A stretch of DNA of 6,532 bases from UBA9845 sp051889975 (GCA_051889975.1 JBJFDJ010000037.1:1-6532); one strand, 5' to 3'. Positions 1 through 6,076 are shown, counted from the stretch's first letter. The notes: generated by a model not told the origin, from the letters alone. Numbers and translations are program-made.

Positions 1-1
1 A

Positions 2-88
2 TACATACACAGGCAAAAAAGAAATCCTTTTTCAGTTTTAGAGTTAAAAATGTTGGCTAAATGCGAGGATTACACCACAAAAGCTTAA
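2..88 (+). other. Possible tail of an upstream reading frame
   Basis: One forward frame is open from the window edge to a TAA at 86-88 and reads about 28 residues ending in MLAKCEDYTTKA. A second forward frame is open to a TAA at 58-60 (ending RVKNVG) and the third stops at 37-39, so the true frame cannot be decided from so short a piece. No terminator-like hairpin follows and no tRNA or other RNA signature is visible. It may be the C-terminus of a gene that lies mostly outside the window, or it may be non-coding. No function can be assigned. Confidence 0.22.
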
Positions 89-129
89 ATATAAATTTTT
101 TATTTATTTTGTTAAAAAACAATAATTGG

Positions 130-159
130 TTGTGATTTAGGTGATTTGAATGTTATAAT
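130..159 (+). promoter_or_regulatory. Sigma-A-type promoter of the HIT gene
   Basis: A perfect TATAAT at 154-159 is preceded by TG at 151-152, forming an extended -10 (TGTTATAAT). TTGTGA at 130-135 stands 18 bp upstream as a partial -35. Transcription would begin near 166, which leaves a leader of about 25 nt before the ATG at 191. It also places the in-frame TTG at 146 upstream of the transcript, which argues against that longer start. Confidence 0.6.
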
Positions 160-190
160 TTATACAAATGTTTTAAAGGAGTATGAACTC

Positions 191-700
191 ATGTTAATTT
201 ATAACCAAGAGCAAATAAAAAAGTATTTGGGATTTTCGGCAAAAGATTTAACAGATTGTGGCATATGCCCAACTTGCTTTAACAAGCAAACCAACAATTC
301 GGTTTATGGCGATGATGCTTTGTTAAAAGTTTTTGAAGATGATGATATAGAATGTTCATTTGTTGCCAATCCAAGAGCAGATGGACACATGATAATTGCA
401 CCCAAAGAGCACTATCACGATATGGCAGAAGCAACAGATGAAATAAACATCAAAATTATTAAATTTGCAAAGCAACTTATGATTATTATAAAAGAAGTTT
501 TTGTTTGTGAAAGAGTTTATTTGTGCACAATGAGTGATGGGCCAATGAACCACTATCATATTCAATTGATTCCTAGATATGCAAATGAAAAACGTGGTTC
601 GGAAAATTTTGTAAAACCAAGACACAGCTATGTATTTAACAAAGAAAAATTTGATTTGGTAAAACAAAAAATACAAAAATTTGTTGCAAACAACAAATAA
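191..700 (+). CDS. HIT-superfamily nucleotide-binding protein (HxHxQ variant)
   Basis: A 169-residue cytoplasmic protein of the histidine triad superfamily, whose members hydrolyse or transfer nucleotidyl groups through a His nucleophile. Visible parts are a Cys cluster CGICPTC (C23, C26, C29) like the zinc-binding CxxC near the N-terminus of many HIT hydrolases, a conserved GHMIIAPKEH strand and loop (residues 65-74), and the active-site stretch NHYHIQLIPR with H121 and the expected nucleophile H123. The third triad position is Q125 rather than His. That HxHxQ form is known from GalT-type uridylyltransferases and Ap4A phosphorylases, whereas ordinary Hint/Fhit hydrolases have HxHxH. At 169 aa it is longer than minimal Hint proteins and far shorter than GalT. 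The start is the ATG at 191, which has AAAGGAG at 175-181 nine bases upstream; an in-frame TTG at 146 lies upstream of the predicted transcript start. The family call is firm but the substrate is unknown. Confidence 0.88.
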   Translation: MLIYNQEQIKKYLGFSAKDLTDCGICPTCFNKQTNNSVYGDDALLKVFEDDDIECSFVANPRADGHMIIAPKEHYHDMAEATDEINIKIIKFAKQLMIIIKEVFVCERVYLCTMSDGPMNHYHIQLIPRYANEKRGSENFVKPRHSYVFNKEKFDLVKQKIQKFVANNK

Positions 701-917
701 AAGCAAAATAACAAATAATTCACTTTTTTGATTTAAAAATGCCGCCAAAAATGTTTTGTTTTTAATTTGTTTGAAATTTTTGATGATTTTGTGCGTCTAT
801 TTGTGAGTTTTTTACAAAAAATTATCAGTTTTTGTATTTTAATATTTTTTATGTTTTGCCGAGACAAGAGTTTGCAAAAATATTTTTTAAAGATATTACA
901 AATGAAATGAGGTTATT
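701..917. other. Gene-free spacer between HIT and HPt genes
   Basis: This 217-bp AT-rich spacer holds no convincing gene. A weak A/U stem, ACAAAAA at 814-820 with TTTTTGT at 829-835 and an 8-nt loop, is followed by T-rich DNA and could be a poor terminator for the HIT gene. Promoter candidates for the HPt gene are weak: TTTACA at 811-816 with TATTTT at 835-840 (18-bp gap), or TTGCAA at 872-877 with TATTAC at 894-899 (16-bp gap). Neither stands out from the base composition. Confidence 0.4.
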
Positions 918-1271
918 ATGTCAATAGAAGAATTTTACAATAAAATTGGTGGGAGTGCAGAAAATGTATTAGAAAGATTGGGTGAAAAATCTTTTGTTAA
1001 AAAATTTATAGTTAAATTTTTAGATGACCCAACATTTGAAATGCTTAAAGAAGATGTTAAAAATAAAAATTTTGAAAAAGCAAATTTTGATGCTCACACA
1101 TTAAAAGGTGTTTGCTCGGTATTGGATTTTAACAAACTTAAAAAATTAACAGAACAATTTGTGTTGTGTTTAAAGCAAAATAAAAATTACGATGAAATTT
1201 GGCAACTTTTAAATAATGAATACAATTTAATAATTCAAACCATAAAAAATGCAAACTTTGAAGGTTGTTAA
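918..1271 (+). CDS. Free-standing HPt phosphotransfer protein
   Basis: A 117-residue, probably all-helical soluble protein made almost entirely of one HPt domain. The signature AHTLKGVCSVL at residues 59-69 supplies the phospho-accepting H60 with the usual K63 and G64, followed by FNKLKKLTEQF in the next helix. HPt proteins carry phosphate between the receiver of a hybrid kinase and a terminal response regulator. It lacks the kinase ATP-binding domain, so it can only relay. GAGG at 909-912 lies five bases before the ATG. It converges on spo0A and shares a terminator with it, and the hybrid kinase at 2210-4192 has a receiver but no HPt of its own. From this I infer that it bridges that kinase and Spo0A. 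It could also serve other hybrid kinases elsewhere in the genome. Confidence 0.87.
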   Translation: MSIEEFYNKIGGSAENVLERLGEKSFVKKFIVKFLDDPTFEMLKEDVKNKNFEKANFDAHTLKGVCSVLDFNKLKKLTEQFVLCLKQNKNYDEIWQLLNNEYNLIIQTIKNANFEGC

Positions 1272-1286
1272 TTTTAAATTATTAAT

Positions 1287-1315
1287 AAAAAATCAGGAGC
1301 ATTCCTGATTTTTTT
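1287..1315. terminator. Bidirectional intrinsic terminator
   Basis: A perfect 12-bp stem (1287-1298 with 1303-1314) has the core ATCAGGA/TCCTGAT, a GCAT loop and A/T tracts on both sides. On the plus strand it ends in a T run for the HPt gene; on the minus strand the A run becomes a T run for spo0A. The spo0A stop codon (1314-1316) lies at the edge of the hairpin, so the two convergent genes share it. Confidence 0.9.
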
Positions 1316-2108
1316 ATTCACTTTCAAGCATCAACTTATCTGCCATTAGAGCTATTAATTCGCCATTTGTAGGCTTGTCATATTTGCCAAACAATTCTAT
1401 GCCAAACACGCCATTTATTTTATCAATTTTGCCCCTGTTCCATGCAATTTCAATTGCGTGCCTAATTGAGCGCTCTACTCTGGCAGGAGTGGTATCAAAT
1501 TGTTTTGCCACAATTGGATATAGTTGTTTGGTTATTGCATTTGTATAATCTGGGTGTTGAAAAACTGAAATAATTGCCGAACGCAAATATTGATAACCCT
1601 GTGCGTTTGCAGGTATGCCAACAGTCATAAGCAAAGTTGAAAGTTTAACATTTAACAGTTTTTGTTCTTTTTCATCGTTTGAAACAGGTTTTTCGTCAAG
1701 TTTGGCTGATTTTTGAGTTTGTTGATAACGCTTTAACTCACTTTTTGTTTTGCAAACATCATATATTCTTTCTATCAAAACAGATTTTTGAAAAGGTTTC
1801 ATTATGTAATAAGACGCACCTGCTTGCAATGCTTTTGTTACAAATTCGTCTTGATTAAGACTGCTTAATACAATAAACTTACACTCGGGGTGTTTTAATT
1901 TTTCTGTTTTAATAACCGTAAAGCCATCGCATTCTGGCATAATGATATCCAAAATAACCACATCGGGATTTGTTTTGTCAACGGCATTCATCCCATCAAT
2001 TCCGTTTGAACAAGTTTCCACCACTTCAATATCATCTTGTTCACTTAATAAATCATTTATCATTTGAGATATAATGGCATTATCTTCAATAATGACAACT
2101 TTTATCAT
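1314..2108 (-). CDS. spo0A: Spo0A, master response regulator of sporulation
   Basis: A 264-residue transcription factor, close to the 267 aa of Bacillus subtilis Spo0A. The receiver covers about residues 1-120, with acidic pocket E9/D10, phospho-acceptor D54 in VILDIIMPECDGF, switch residue S82 and K104 of the KPF motif. A charged linker (about 121-150) joins it to the Spo0A C-terminal DNA-binding domain (about 152-260), whose hallmark TTPARVERSIRHAIEIAW (206-223) contains the recognition-helix region. Phosphorylated Spo0A dimerises and binds 0A boxes to switch on sporulation and stationary-phase genes. MIKVVIIEDN is the usual receiver start, so the ATG at 2106-2108 is firm, although its AAAGGAG lies 15 nt away. 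The gene has its own promoter and an upstream tandem of 0A-like boxes. It follows the hybrid kinase on the same strand with a 101-bp gap and no terminator, so read-through from the kinase promoter is possible. Confidence 0.96.
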   Translation of the reverse strand: MIKVVIIEDNAIISQMINDLLSEQDDIEVVETCSNGIDGMNAVDKTNPDVVILDIIMPECDGFTVIKTEKLKHPECKFIVLSSLNQDEFVTKALQAGASYYIMKPFQKSVLIERIYDVCKTKSELKRYQQTQKSAKLDEKPVSNDEKEQKLLNVKLSTLLMTVGIPANAQGYQYLRSAIISVFQHPDYTNAITKQLYPIVAKQFDTTPARVERSIRHAIEIAWNRGKIDKINGVFGIELFGKYDKPTNGELIALMADKLMLESE

Positions 2109-2123
2109 TCGTTTTAAATTTTG

Positions 2124-2130
2124 CTCCTTT
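2124..2130 (-). promoter_or_regulatory. Widely spaced ribosome site of spo0A
   Basis: On the minus strand AAAGGAG lies 15 nt before the spo0A ATG, clearly more than the usual 5-10 nt. The in-frame codons between them (GAG, CAA, AAT, TTA, AAA, CGA) include no start codon, so the ATG cannot move closer. The spacing may lower translation efficiency; this is inference. Confidence 0.6.
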
Positions 2131-2138
2131 TATATATA

Positions 2139-2167
2139 ATTATATCACTGCCATTGATTTGGTTCAA
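2139..2167 (-). promoter_or_regulatory. Sigma-A-type promoter of spo0A
   Basis: Read on the minus strand, TTGAAC (2162-2167), a 17-bp spacer and a perfect TATAAT (2139-2144) form a vegetative promoter. TG at 2146-2147 extends the -10. Transcription would start near 2132, giving a leader of about 25 nt with the ribosome site at its very beginning. Confidence 0.75.
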
Positions 2168-2187
2168 CTTGTTTTTTTGATTTAAAG

Positions 2188-2204
2188 TGTCGAAATATGT
2201 CGTT
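2188..2204 (-). promoter_or_regulatory. Tandem Spo0A boxes upstream of spo0A
   Basis: The plus strand carries TGTCGAA at 2188-2194, an exact match to the known 0A-box core (TGTCGAA/TGNCGAA), and TGTCGTT at 2198-2204, one base off the TGNCGAA core. The boxes are direct repeats exactly 10 bp apart, one helical turn, which is the arrangement on which Spo0A dimers bind tandem boxes. They sit 20 bp upstream of the spo0A -35, roughly -55 to -73 from the predicted start, and just beyond the kinase stop codon. This suggests feedback control of spo0A by its own product; whether it activates or represses is not evident. Confidence 0.6.
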
Positions 2205-2209
2205 TTGTA

Positions 2210-4192
2210 TTATGATAAAAATTTAATCAAAATTCGTTTAATTTCTTTAAGTGAAATTGGTTTTGGCAAAAAGTCGTTCATACCTGATTTTTTTGCGTGG
2301 TGAATATTTTCAACAAATGCGTCTGCCGTCATTGCAATTATTGGTATGGTTTTTGAGTTTTTTATTGGGAGATTTCTTATGCTATTTGAAGTTTGATAAC
2401 CATCCATCACAGGCATTCTTATGTCCATAAAAATGATGTCGTAATAATAATCTTTTTGATTTAGCATTGCATCTATTGCTTCCTGACCATTTTTGCAAGT
2501 TACCACAAAATGTCCAAGGCTTTCAAACAGTGTTTTTGCCACCTCAATGTTTAGCTCATTGTCTTCAACCAATAAAATTTTTTTAGGAGATAACTTTTGC
2601 TCAACATCAACCTGTTTGTCAATTTTAATAGGATTTTTGCATTTTTTTAAATAAATAGTTACATTTATGGTTGTGCCCTTTCCAATTTCAGAGTCAACTT
2701 CAATGTCGCCTTTCATAAGTTGTGCAGTGTTTTGAGCAATAGACATTCCAAGCCCCACTCCGTCAATGATTGGCGAATAGTTGTGTTTTTCACGCGCAAA
2801 AGGCTCAAAGATGTGCTTAACAAAATCTTGCTCCATGCCAATGCCGTCATCTTTGATAACAAACTGAAAACAATCAAACTCGTCAATTTGCGAACTTTTT
2901 TCAATAATATGAAATACAATGTTGCCATTTTCTTTTGTGAATTTTATAGCATTGTCGAGCAAATTTAACAACATACGTTTTAATTTTAAAAAATCCCCAA
3001 AAACATTGTCTGTTGAAAAATCTTCCAATAATTTTAATGAAATATTTTTTGTTTTGCAGATTGGAGAAACAATTGATACAATCTCGTTTATGCATTCTTT
3101 CATTGAAAATGGCGCATTATTTAATATTTCTTTACACTTTTCAATTTTTGCCATATCCAAAATTTGATTTATAATTTGCAAAAGATGATTGCCGGCAATA
3201 TTAATTTTATCCAAACAAGCAAGCACAGATGAAGTGTCATTTATATTGAGTTGTGCAATGGTTGACATACCCAGTATGGTGTTTAAAGGCGTGCGCAAGT
3301 CGTGTGAAATGTTTGAAAGAAAAATGGATTTTGCATCATTTGCAAGTTTTGCACTTTTAACTGCTTCGCGTAAAATAATTTCATTGTTTTTTCGTTCTTT
3401 TATGATGCTAGTGATATCTTGTTGAGTGAGAATTGCTTGACTGCAAGTTGTGCCATCAAACTTGATGGGCAATATGCTACAATTTTCATACTTTTCTTCG
3501 TCTCTTGAAATATGAATAATAAATGAAAAAATTTTATTTTCATTATCAAAATATTTAACCAAATACTCTTTTTGTAAGATTTTGTTAATATATTCTTTGT
3601 CTTCATACAACATATTTATTACTTGTTTAATAAATTTGTTGTATTTGCCACTTGGTGCAATTAAATTTTTGTATGGTGCAACATTGCCTAAAAATTGATA
3701 TGTATCATTTTCAAAATCCAGCAACACAAACCTGCCAAAAAGTTTTTCAATTTTTGTAAAAACGTGGTTGGCTTGTCTGACTTCTTTGAGCGTGTTTTGC
3801 AAAAACTTATTTTCTTTTATTTTATAGTTATACTCAGAATAGTCCTGAATAATTATGGCGCATATGTTATCACAAATAGGATATATAATTGCATTAAATA
3901 ATTTTTCGGAGCCGTTTATCAATATTTGCAATTCTTCGGTTTTTTGGTTGTCTAATGATTTAATTATGCTGTTTAATATGTTAACATCGCAGTTTGGAAA
4001 CAATTGATAAAATGGTTTTTCATAAAGTTTTTTTAAAGATACATTGCAAAGTTTTGATAGCGCAGGGTTTGCATAAACAAACGAAAAATCAACAACTCTA
4101 TCTTCATTATTGATGGTTTGAACTATACAAAAAGCCAATTGGCTGTTTTCATGAATGCGCTTATACGCTTCAACATTAATAGGTTTTTTCAT
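2210..4192 (-). CDS. Soluble PAS hybrid histidine kinase with C-terminal receiver
   Basis: A 660-residue kinase without signal peptide or membrane segment, so a cytoplasmic sensor. Residues about 17-118 form a PAS-like sensor (FVYANPALSKL inside it), and about 140-265 look like a second, divergent PAS-type module. A short helix leads to HisKA with the H-box SNISHDLRTPLN (phospho-His H297). The ATPase domain has the N-box LLNLLDNAIKF (N410, N414), G1 DDGIG (448-452) and G2 GVGLG (478-482). The C-terminal receiver (about 536-658) has E543/D544, phospho-Asp D590 in FMDIRMPVMDGY, T622 and K644 of LPKPI, so all catalytic residues are present. The start is the ATG at 4190-4192 with AGAAAGG just upstream; the longer TTG start at 4226-4228 lies between the promoter's -35 and -10. 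There is no HPt domain of its own, so phosphate on D590 needs a separate HPt such as the one at 918-1271. The linkage suggests Spo0A as final target. Confidence 0.93.
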   Translation of the reverse strand: MKKPINVEAYKRIHENSQLAFCIVQTINNEDRVVDFSFVYANPALSKLCNVSLKKLYEKPFYQLFPNCDVNILNSIIKSLDNQKTEELQILINGSEKLFNAIIYPICDNICAIIIQDYSEYNYKIKENKFLQNTLKEVRQANHVFTKIEKLFGRFVLLDFENDTYQFLGNVAPYKNLIAPSGKYNKFIKQVINMLYEDKEYINKILQKEYLVKYFDNENKIFSFIIHISRDEEKYENCSILPIKFDGTTCSQAILTQQDITSIIKERKNNEIILREAVKSAKLANDAKSIFLSNISHDLRTPLNTILGMSTIAQLNINDTSSVLACLDKINIAGNHLLQIINQILDMAKIEKCKEILNNAPFSMKECINEIVSIVSPICKTKNISLKLLEDFSTDNVFGDFLKLKRMLLNLLDNAIKFTKENGNIVFHIIEKSSQIDEFDCFQFVIKDDGIGMEQDFVKHIFEPFAREKHNYSPIIDGVGLGMSIAQNTAQLMKGDIEVDSEIGKGTTINVTIYLKKCKNPIKIDKQVDVEQKLSPKKILLVEDNELNIEVAKTLFESLGHFVVTCKNGQEAIDAMLNQKDYYYDIIFMDIRMPVMDGYQTSNSIRNLPIKNSKTIPIIAMTADAFVENIHHAKKSGMNDFLPKPISLKEIKRILIKFLS

Positions 4193-4212
4193 AAATACCT
4201 TTCTATATAAAA

Positions 4213-4241
4213 ATTTTACCAACTCCAATAATTATTGTCAA
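4213..4241 (-). promoter_or_regulatory. Near-consensus sigma-A promoter of the hybrid kinase
   Basis: On the minus strand a perfect TTGACA (4236-4241), a 17-bp spacer and TAAAAT (4213-4218) precede the kinase gene. The start would fall near 4206, leaving a leader of about 14 nt with AGAAAGG before the ATG at 4192. This is the best promoter match in the window and suggests strong basal transcription unless a factor acting on the surrounding inverted repeat restrains it. Confidence 0.8.
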
Positions 4242-4264
4242 ATAATTAAAAAAATTGGTAAAAT
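4235..4264 (+). promoter_or_regulatory. Opposing promoter-like element, antisense direction
   Basis: On the plus strand TTGTCA (4235-4240), an 18-bp gap and TAAAAT (4259-4264) mirror the kinase promoter, with overlapping -35 elements. A transcript would run rightward, antisense to the 3' end of the transglutaminase-like gene, where no plus-strand gene is seen. The match is good, but AT-rich DNA produces such pairs easily. Confidence 0.35.
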
Positions 4265-4316
4265 TTTAAAAAATTTATCGTTAAATGTATTTTGAGCTTA
4301 AAATGTGACAAAACCA

Positions 4317-5510
4317 TTAAATTAATTCGGTGATGGCAGTGTTTTTTTGTTTTTCTTTTAACATTTGTTTTGAATATAATTTAAAACAATCTTTGCAAGA
4401 AAGTTTTAAACTTTCACTGTTTAGCGTTCCCTTGTATTTTCTTTCTTGTTGTTCATTATATGATATCTTTGCCATTGCTTTTAGTTTTTGATATATGCTA
4501 TTAAAATCTTTATTTTTTTCTGTTTTTAAAAGCATATTAAATTCTATTGCTTCTATAATTTCTTGTTCTAGTGGCAAATTTTTTTTAAGCAAATAATTAT
4601 AATGAATATAATATGAAACAAGTTTAATTTCGTTTTTCTGCCCTGATTTTGTTAACAATTTAAAATTTGAATAGTCGTAGATGCTCATATCTTCTTCGTG
4701 GCAACTCATTGGCATAAGAAAATGTGCATATTTGGGATATTTGCTTTCACTGTCATTGTCCCAAGTGGCATCATCAAAAACCGTTCTATCCAAAGCGTAT
4801 TTTTTATCTTTTAACTCAACCATTAACCTTGTATGGCTTTCTAATTTTTGTTTGAAATAATTATAACAATCCATCTCAATCAATTCGCAACTTAATTCTT
4901 CCATATTTAGTTCATCAATGATTTCTTTCATCAAAGAACTATAACCTGTGCAAACAAATTCTGGTTTTGGCAAAAATGCTCCTGCAAAATATTGGTCACA
5001 AGAATTCCAACTTGGAACATCAGACATTGAATAATTGGCAACTGTTGAAACTTGTTGATGTATGTATGCAAGAGCTTCTGCTGGTGATAAGTTTGCTCTT
5101 TTAATTGTTTTGCAAATGTCATAAATATAATTATTACATTTTTTTATAGTTTTAAAGTCCCACAACTTTTTGTCTTTATACTCTATTTTATAATCACGAT
5201 ATGTATGATTTACTATCACATTGCAATTAATATTGCTTTTAACGGCACTATAAAATTTTGATAATTGCAAAAAGATTGTATATGGTATTTTTTCATAGGG
5301 AACATAAAAATTTATTGTGTTAATTTTTTGTTTTAAAAGTTCAATGTTCGTTTTGTCTATTGACATTAAAAACTTGATTTTTCCTTTGACATAATGATTG
5401 TTTTCATCAACCAAAGATATGTTTAAAGTGCTATCACAACAATCATCAAGCAAAATGCTTTTTAGTTGTTGCAAATTATTTACTATAAAATCTCTATTTT
5501 TATTTTCCAT
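4317..5510 (-). CDS. Cytoplasmic transglutaminase-like (papain-fold) protein
   Basis: A 397-residue protein with the Cys-His-Asp signature of the transglutaminase-like superfamily. The nucleophile is C187 in FVCTGYSSLMKEIIDEL, followed by H226 in HTRLMVEL and D241 in YALDRTVFD. Before them LSPAEALAYIHQQVSTVANYS (split around residues 141-161) resembles the helix that precedes the core in these domains. The N-terminal ~120 residues and the helical, Lys/Glu-rich C-terminus (about 300-397, with CKDC at 372-375) are not recognised. There is no signal peptide or membrane segment, and the protein has 12 cysteines, so it should act in the cytoplasm; many bacterial relatives are exported or membrane-bound. 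Members act as proteases, cross-linkers or peptide-processing enzymes, and the substrate here is unknown. The ribosome site before the ATG (5508-5510) is weak (only GGAA). It lies 36 bp after the Nudix gene on the same strand and is probably co-transcribed with it. Confidence 0.75.
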   Translation of the reverse strand: MENKNRDFIVNNLQQLKSILLDDCCDSTLNISLVDENNHYVKGKIKFLMSIDKTNIELLKQKINTINFYVPYEKIPYTIFLQLSKFYSAVKSNINCNVIVNHTYRDYKIEYKDKKLWDFKTIKKCNNYIYDICKTIKRANLSPAEALAYIHQQVSTVANYSMSDVPSWNSCDQYFAGAFLPKPEFVCTGYSSLMKEIIDELNMEELSCELIEMDCYNYFKQKLESHTRLMVELKDKKYALDRTVFDDATWDNDSESKYPKYAHFLMPMSCHEEDMSIYDYSNFKLLTKSGQKNEIKLVSYYIHYNYLLKKNLPLEQEIIEAIEFNMLLKTEKNKDFNSIYQKLKAMAKISYNEQQERKYKGTLNSESLKLSCKDCFKLYSKQMLKEKQKNTAITELI

Positions 5511-5546
5511 ATTAATTCCGTATTGTAAAATTTTATGTTGATTAAT

Positions 5547-5948
5547 CTATTTGCTTTTGTTATAAATTTTTTCTGCAACTGGCAAATCTGCTTTTGCCCA
5601 ATCCAATTTAAGCATATCTTGTGGCTTTAGCCATGCAATATCTTTATGCACATTCATTTTAAATTCTTTACTAATCATTTTGCAAACATAAACTGCCATT
5701 GATAAATGAAAATCTGGATAATCATGCTCCACTTGATAATACTTATCGCCAATTTCCACTTCAATTTCCAACTCTTCTTTAAGCTCTCTGGCAAGTGTTT
5801 GAACTTCTGTTTCATTTGCTTCCATTTTTCCACCTGGGAATTCCCACTTTAAAGATACATAGTCATATTTGCCTTTATCTCTTTTTGTGCATAAAATCTC
5901 ACCTTTTTCATTATAGATTATACCTGCCACTGTTGTTATAAGTTTCAT
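5547..5948 (-). CDS. MutT/NudG-type Nudix hydrolase
   Basis: A 133-residue single-domain Nudix protein, the usual size for MutT-like (d)NTP pyrophosphohydrolases, which cleave oxidised or modified nucleoside triphosphates to the monophosphate and PPi in the cytoplasm. The Nudix box at residues 40-62 fits Gx5Ex7REUxEExGU, with R54, E55, E58 and E59 for metal binding; the late Gly of the box is E61, a substitution tolerated in many active members. WEFPGGK before the box and LDWAKADLPVAEKI near the C-terminus are typical of the MutT/NudG subgroup. The exact substrate (8-oxo-dGTP, CTP derivatives or other) cannot be read from sequence. The start is the ATG at 5946-5948 with AAGGAAGG seven bases upstream. 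A longer TTG start at 5976-5978 lies at the predicted -10/start-site region and is rejected. Its promoter is at 5980-6008, and it leads a likely two-gene transcript with the transglutaminase-like gene. Confidence 0.92.
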   Translation of the reverse strand: MKLITTVAGIIYNEKGEILCTKRDKGKYDYVSLKWEFPGGKMEANETEVQTLARELKEELEIEVEIGDKYYQVEHDYPDFHLSMAVYVCKMISKEFKMNVHKDIAWLKPQDMLKLDWAKADLPVAEKIYNKSK

Positions 5949-5979
5949 AAATATACCTTCCTTTTTTAAATTCAGCAAC

Positions 5980-6008
5980 AGTATAACACAACTTTTTTGG
6001 TTTGTAAA
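5980..6008 (-). promoter_or_regulatory. Sigma-A promoter of the Nudix-transglutaminase unit
   Basis: On the minus strand TTTACA (6003-6008), a 17-bp spacer and TATACT (5980-5985) form a good promoter, with TG one base upstream of the -10 (TGTTATACT). The start would be near 5973, giving a leader of about 25 nt that carries AAGGAAGG before the ATG at 5948. Confidence 0.75.
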
Positions 6009-6010
6009 TA

Positions 6011-6065
6011 GTTTTTTAAAGTTTTTTTAAGTTTTTTTAAGTTTTTTAAGATTTTGCAAGTTTTT
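6011..6065. repeat. Helically phased T/A tracts, predicted curved DNA
   Basis: Runs of 4-7 T begin at 6012, 6022, 6032, 6042 and 6052, followed by another at 6061, in near-identical 10-bp units of the form GTTTTTTTAA. Tracts repeated at one helical turn are the classical cause of intrinsic DNA bending. The array directly abuts the -35 of the Nudix promoter (6003-6008), where an A-rich UP-like element would be expected, and lies 12 bp from the -35 of the divergent gene. It may stimulate one or both promoters. The array could also be a slipped tandem repeat that varies between strains. Confidence 0.7.
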
Positions 6066-6076
6066 GTTTGATTTAT

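Larger units (their letters stand above)
4210..4267. repeat. Perfect 13-bp inverted repeat around the kinase promoter
   Basis: AAAATTTTACCAA (4210-4222) and TTGGTAAAATTTT (4255-4267) are exact inverted copies separated by 32 bp. Nested inside is a 7-bp inverted pair, AATTATT (4230-4236) and AATAATT (4241-4247), around GTCA. The left arm contains the -10 of the kinase promoter, and the right arm carries the same TAAAAT in the opposite orientation. It could be a two-site operator, a symmetric promoter pair, or in RNA a long-looped hairpin followed by UUUUUAUAU that helps end transcription of the gene at 4317-5510. Confidence 0.8.

Noticed and set aside
50..80. tRNA 3' end suggested by ACACCACA
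   Set aside because: No T-arm (TTCRA loop) or acceptor pairing can be found nearby.
146..190. Longer HIT protein starting at TTG 146
   Set aside because: The TTG lies over the predicted -10 and before the transcript start and has no ribosome site, whereas the ATG at 191 has AAAGGAG at a good distance.
356..748. 130-codon minus-strand frame opposite the HIT gene
   Set aside because: Antisense shadow of a clear HIT gene; its Phe/Cys/Tyr-rich product has no recognisable motif.
857..863. Possible Spo0A box TGCCGAG upstream of the HPt gene
   Set aside because: It has one mismatch to TGNCGAA, is single, and no good promoter lies beside it.
2713..3901. Several 60-80 codon frames on both strands inside the kinase gene
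   Set aside because: They overlap the kinase H-box, ATPase and PAS coding sequence and show no motifs or ribosome sites; they are shadow frames in AT-rich DNA.
4235..4242. Spo0A box TTGTCAAA upstream of the kinase
   Set aside because: It fits the relaxed TTGTCRAA consensus, but it is simply the reverse complement of the consensus TTGACA -35 element, so the match carries no independent weight.
4931..5122. 63-codon frame inside the transglutaminase-like gene
   Set aside because: It lies in another frame of the same strand over the catalytic Cys region, without independent support.
6011..6065. CRISPR-like or mobile-element repeat
   Set aside because: Units are 10 bp, contiguous and low in complexity with no spacers; phased T tracts explain them. 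No transposase gene or complete terminal-repeat structure occurs in the window.
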